A stretch of 10,458 nt of DNA from Methylobacterium sp. (lineage in GTDB: Bacteria; Pseudomonadota; Alphaproteobacteria; Rhizobiales; Beijerinckiaceae), in NCBI GenBank assembly GCA_021154065.1, contig JAJKJG010000220.1, positions 1-10,458 on the forward strand, read 5' to 3'. Position numbers and translations under genes: made by a program. This document shows positions 8,767 to 10,458 of this stretch, piece after piece (the first letter of the stretch is position 1; each line of letters begins with the position of its first letter). The notes under the pieces are model-generated. The model was not told where the DNA came from, did not search any database, and saw nothing but the letters and a program-made list of their open reading frames with translations.

Positions 8767-8813
8767 GGCCAATTACCGGGATCGCGCTCCGGCCGAGGCT
8801 GACGGGCGTCCGG
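8767..8813 (-). other. livK-livH intergenic gap with short inverted repeats
   Basis: This is the only gap inside the operon larger than 7 bases. Two alternative short stems can be drawn around the livK stop: CCGGT (8810-8814) with ACCGG (8824-8828), and GGGCG (8804-8808) with CGCCC (8819-8823). They share bases and cannot form together. No T-run follows, so this is not a classic intrinsic terminator. A processing or mRNA-stabilising hairpin that raises binding-protein output relative to permease is possible but unproven, given how easily 5-bp stems arise in GC-rich DNA. Confidence 0.25.
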
Positions 8814-10040
8814 TCACCCGCCCACCGGGAAGACCGGCCTGGCATCCGCGAATGCGTCGGGGAAGATCACCTTGATGTCATTGCCCTGGACCTGCGTGTT
8901 GACCGGCGCGGCGCCCTGGTTCTGCCCGTTCACGAACTTGGTCTCTCCATACGGCATGATGTGGCCCTTGAAGGCGCCGGTGGTGGCGGCGAGCGCCTCG
9001 GTGATCTTGCCCCGGTCGGCGGCGCCGGCGCGCTCGATGGCGTCGGCCAGGAGCTTCACGCAGGAATAGTTGAGCGGCACGTTGTAGGCCCACAGCTTCC
9101 CCGAGCTCTCGACCTGCTTCTTCACCTCGGCGGCCTTTGGATTGCGCGGGTCGTGCCAGTGATTGCAGTCCATCACGTTGGCGGCGGCCTCGGGAAACTC
9201 TTTCACGAAGCGATAGTTCGAGGCGGCGCCGTTGAGGACCGCGTAGATGCCCTTCGGCCGGATGCGCTGCTGCTGCATGGTCCGGGCGAGCAGCACGAAC
9301 TCGTTGTAGTAGCTCGATGGGATGACGAGGTCCGGATTGAGGGCGCGGATACGCAGCGCGATGTTCGACATGTCGCGCGCCGGGGTCGGATGCGCGATGG
9401 TGTCGAGGATATCGAAGCCGCGCTTCGGCAGCTCGCTCTGCATGAGCTTCGCGAGGCCGGAACCGAAGAGCTGATCCTCGTGCACGAGCACCACGGTCTT
9501 CGCCGGCTTGCCGGCGCCGTCGTTCAGCTTTGTCAGGTTCTCGACCGCGACCGCGGTCACGATCCCGAAGCCGGGGGCGAAGCGGAAGGTGTTCTTCAAG
9601 CCGCGGCCGGTGATCTGGTCGGAGACGCCGACGTCGACGATATAGGGCAGGTCGTAGCGCGCCGCGGCCTGGGTCGCGGCGAGGCAGATCGGGCTGGCAA
9701 AGCCGCCGACGATCGCCACGACCCCGTCGGATTGCATGCGCTCGACCTCCTGCGTCCCGGCCTCGGGATTCGAGCGCGCGTCTCCGAACACCATTTCGAG
9801 CTTCGCGCCGCCGAGCGCCTTGATGCCGCCCGCGGCGTTGATCTCGCCGATCGCGAGCTCGGCACCCGTCCGGCCAAGCTCGCCGTCCTGCGCCAGCGCG
9901 CCCGTCACCGGCTGCAGGATGCCGATCTTCACCGCGGCCGGTTGTGCCCTCAGGTAGGCTGGGGCGGCGAGGAGGGCGGCGGCACCGGTGCCGGTCCACA
10001 GGACGGCGCGGCGGCTCGGGCGGCGTTCTGATAGCGACAT
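8814..10040 (-). CDS. livK: ABC transporter substrate-binding protein, LivK/Peripla_BP_6 type, Tat signal
   Basis: The protein has 408 residues, normal for periplasmic receptors of HAAT-type importers. The N-terminus has RRPSRRAVL (6-14) followed by a hydrophobic stretch and AYLRAQ, which looks like a twin-arginine signal peptide cleaved near Ala31. The mature protein starts VKIGILQPVTGALAQDG (36-52), a classic type I periplasmic-binding opening, and later has GEINAAGG, IVGGFAS and VVLVHEDQLFGSG. Ligand is unknown; such receptors bind branched-chain or aromatic amino acids, amides, urea and other small organic compounds. ATG at 10040 was chosen over one at 10112 because it directly precedes the signal peptide and has a GGAGGGGGAAG purine run upstream. 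It is the first gene of the operon, as is common, and its expected high expression may be set by the 47-base gap before livH. Confidence 0.95.
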   Translation of the reverse strand: MSLSERRPSRRAVLWTGTGAAALLAAPAYLRAQPAAVKIGILQPVTGALAQDGELGRTGAELAIGEINAAGGIKALGGAKLEMVFGDARSNPEAGTQEVERMQSDGVVAIVGGFASPICLAATQAAARYDLPYIVDVGVSDQITGRGLKNTFRFAPGFGIVTAVAVENLTKLNDGAGKPAKTVVLVHEDQLFGSGLAKLMQSELPKRGFDILDTIAHPTPARDMSNIALRIRALNPDLVIPSSYYNEFVLLARTMQQQRIRPKGIYAVLNGAASNYRFVKEFPEAAANVMDCNHWHDPRNPKAAEVKKQVESSGKLWAYNVPLNYSCVKLLADAIERAGAADRGKITEALAATTGAFKGHIMPYGETKFVNGQNQGAAPVNTQVQGNDIKVIFPDAFADARPVFPVGG

Positions 10041-10138
10041 CGTGAGGCTTCCCCCTCCGCTCGCGCGGTGCTGAAACAAGCGGAGTTTGAGGTTAAGTGG
10101 AGGCGCGCGCAATATCGACCGAGCGAGGAAAGCGCCGC
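10041..10138. promoter_or_regulatory. Divergent promoter region between livK operon and LeuC-like gene
   Basis: These 98 bases separate two outward-facing genes and must hold at least the operon promoter, unless transcription enters from elsewhere. The stretch around 10076-10116 is noticeably more AT-rich than its surroundings. On the minus strand TTGCGC and CAAACT with a 17-base spacer form a weak -35/-10 candidate. On the plus strand TTGAGG (10087-10092) with an AT-rich block near 10110-10116 is an equally weak one. The purine-rich ribosome binding sites of both genes lie at the two ends. No convincing operator palindrome was seen. Confidence 0.45.
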
Positions 10139-10458
10139 ATGAACAGGACGCAGGGCACGCCGAGCACGCTGTTCGACAAGCTCTGGCGCAGCCATGAGGT
10201 CGTCACCCGCGAGGACGGCGCGACCCTGCTCTGGGTCGATCGCCACTTTGTCCACGAGGGTTCCTTCCATGCCTTCGACCAGCTTAAGGCGCTCGGCGCT
10301 GGCGTCGCCCGCCCGGACCTTACCTTCGGCATCGCGGACCACTACGTGCCGACCCGCGCCCGCTCCACCGGGATTCCGGACGGCGACATCCGGCGCATGG
10401 TCGCTGGGCTGTCGGCGAATGCCGCGGCGCACAAGATCGCGCTGTTCGGCCTCGACGA
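10139..10458 (+). CDS. Aconitase-superfamily dehydratase large subunit (LeuC-like), N-terminal part only
   Basis: The first 106 codons are present; the gene runs off the right edge. STLFDKLWRSHEVV (9-22) and LLWVDRHFVHE (30-40) match the opening of 3-isopropylmalate dehydratase large subunits, and ADHYVPT (66-72) corresponds to the conserved DHNVPT of LeuC/aconitase proteins. It departs from housekeeping LeuC: VHEGSFHAF replaces VHEVTSPQAF, one residue shorter, and Tyr replaces Asn in DHNVPT. The three Cys ligands of the [4Fe-4S] cluster would lie beyond the window. Enzymes of this group dehydrate or hydrate 2-hydroxy acids (isopropylmalate, citramalate/citraconate, homocitrate, dimethylmalate). 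The ATG at 10139 has AGGA about 9 bases upstream. Divergence from an uptake and catabolic operon suggests, but does not prove, a role in the same pathway. A small LeuD-like subunit would be expected downstream. Confidence 0.85.
   Translation, partial: MNRTQGTPSTLFDKLWRSHEVVTREDGATLLWVDRHFVHEGSFHAFDQLKALGAGVARPDLTFGIADHYVPTRARSTGIPDGDIRRMVAGLSANAAAHKIALFGLD

Noticed and set aside
8961..10031. 356-codon plus-strand open frame antisense to livK
   Set aside because: No family resemblance and composition typical of an antisense shadow; livK is clear on the other strand.

Overview
The window is compact, very GC-rich bacterial DNA. Gene order, codon use and the twin-arginine signal on the binding protein suggest a proteobacterium, most likely an alphaproteobacterium of the Rhizobiales type. 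That taxonomic placement is inference; no rRNA or other marker is present.

Layout. Nine complete genes and one partial gene lie on the minus strand and read from right to left as one apparent operon. A divergent partial gene begins on the plus strand at the right edge. In transcription order the operon is: livK-type binding protein (10040-8814), livH permease (8766-7894), livM permease (7897-6920), livG ATPase (6916-6170), livF ATPase (6177-5476), isocitrate lyase/PEP mutase family lyase (5468-4605), hyuB-type subunit (4608-2878), hyuA-type subunit (2881-821), isochorismatase-like hydrolase (824-216), and the start of an FAD-dependent oxidoreductase (219 to the left edge). Five of the nine junctions are 4-base ATGA/GTGA overlaps. 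The others are an 8-base overlap and gaps of 3, 7 and 47 bases. No intergenic stretch exceeds 100 bases. Across a 98-base divergent region, a gene for an aconitase-superfamily dehydratase large subunit (LeuC-like, not the canonical form) starts at 10139 and runs off the right edge.

How the genes may work together. The five transport genes encode a complete HAAT-type (branched-chain amino acid/amide) ABC importer. The downstream genes look catabolic. HyuA/HyuB would open a cyclic amide with ATP, or carboxylate a carbonyl substrate. The isochorismatase-like protein would act on a linear product. The flavoprotein would do a redox step. The PEP mutase-family lyase, perhaps with the divergent dehydratase, would handle a branched dicarboxylic acid. 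The simplest reading is an uptake-and-degradation operon for an unidentified small, possibly N-heterocyclic or lactam-like, compound. The actual substrate cannot be read from the sequence. The most notable single detail is that the isochorismatase-like protein has glycine where the family normally has its nucleophilic cysteine. All families here are known; the possible novelty is in their combination and substrate.
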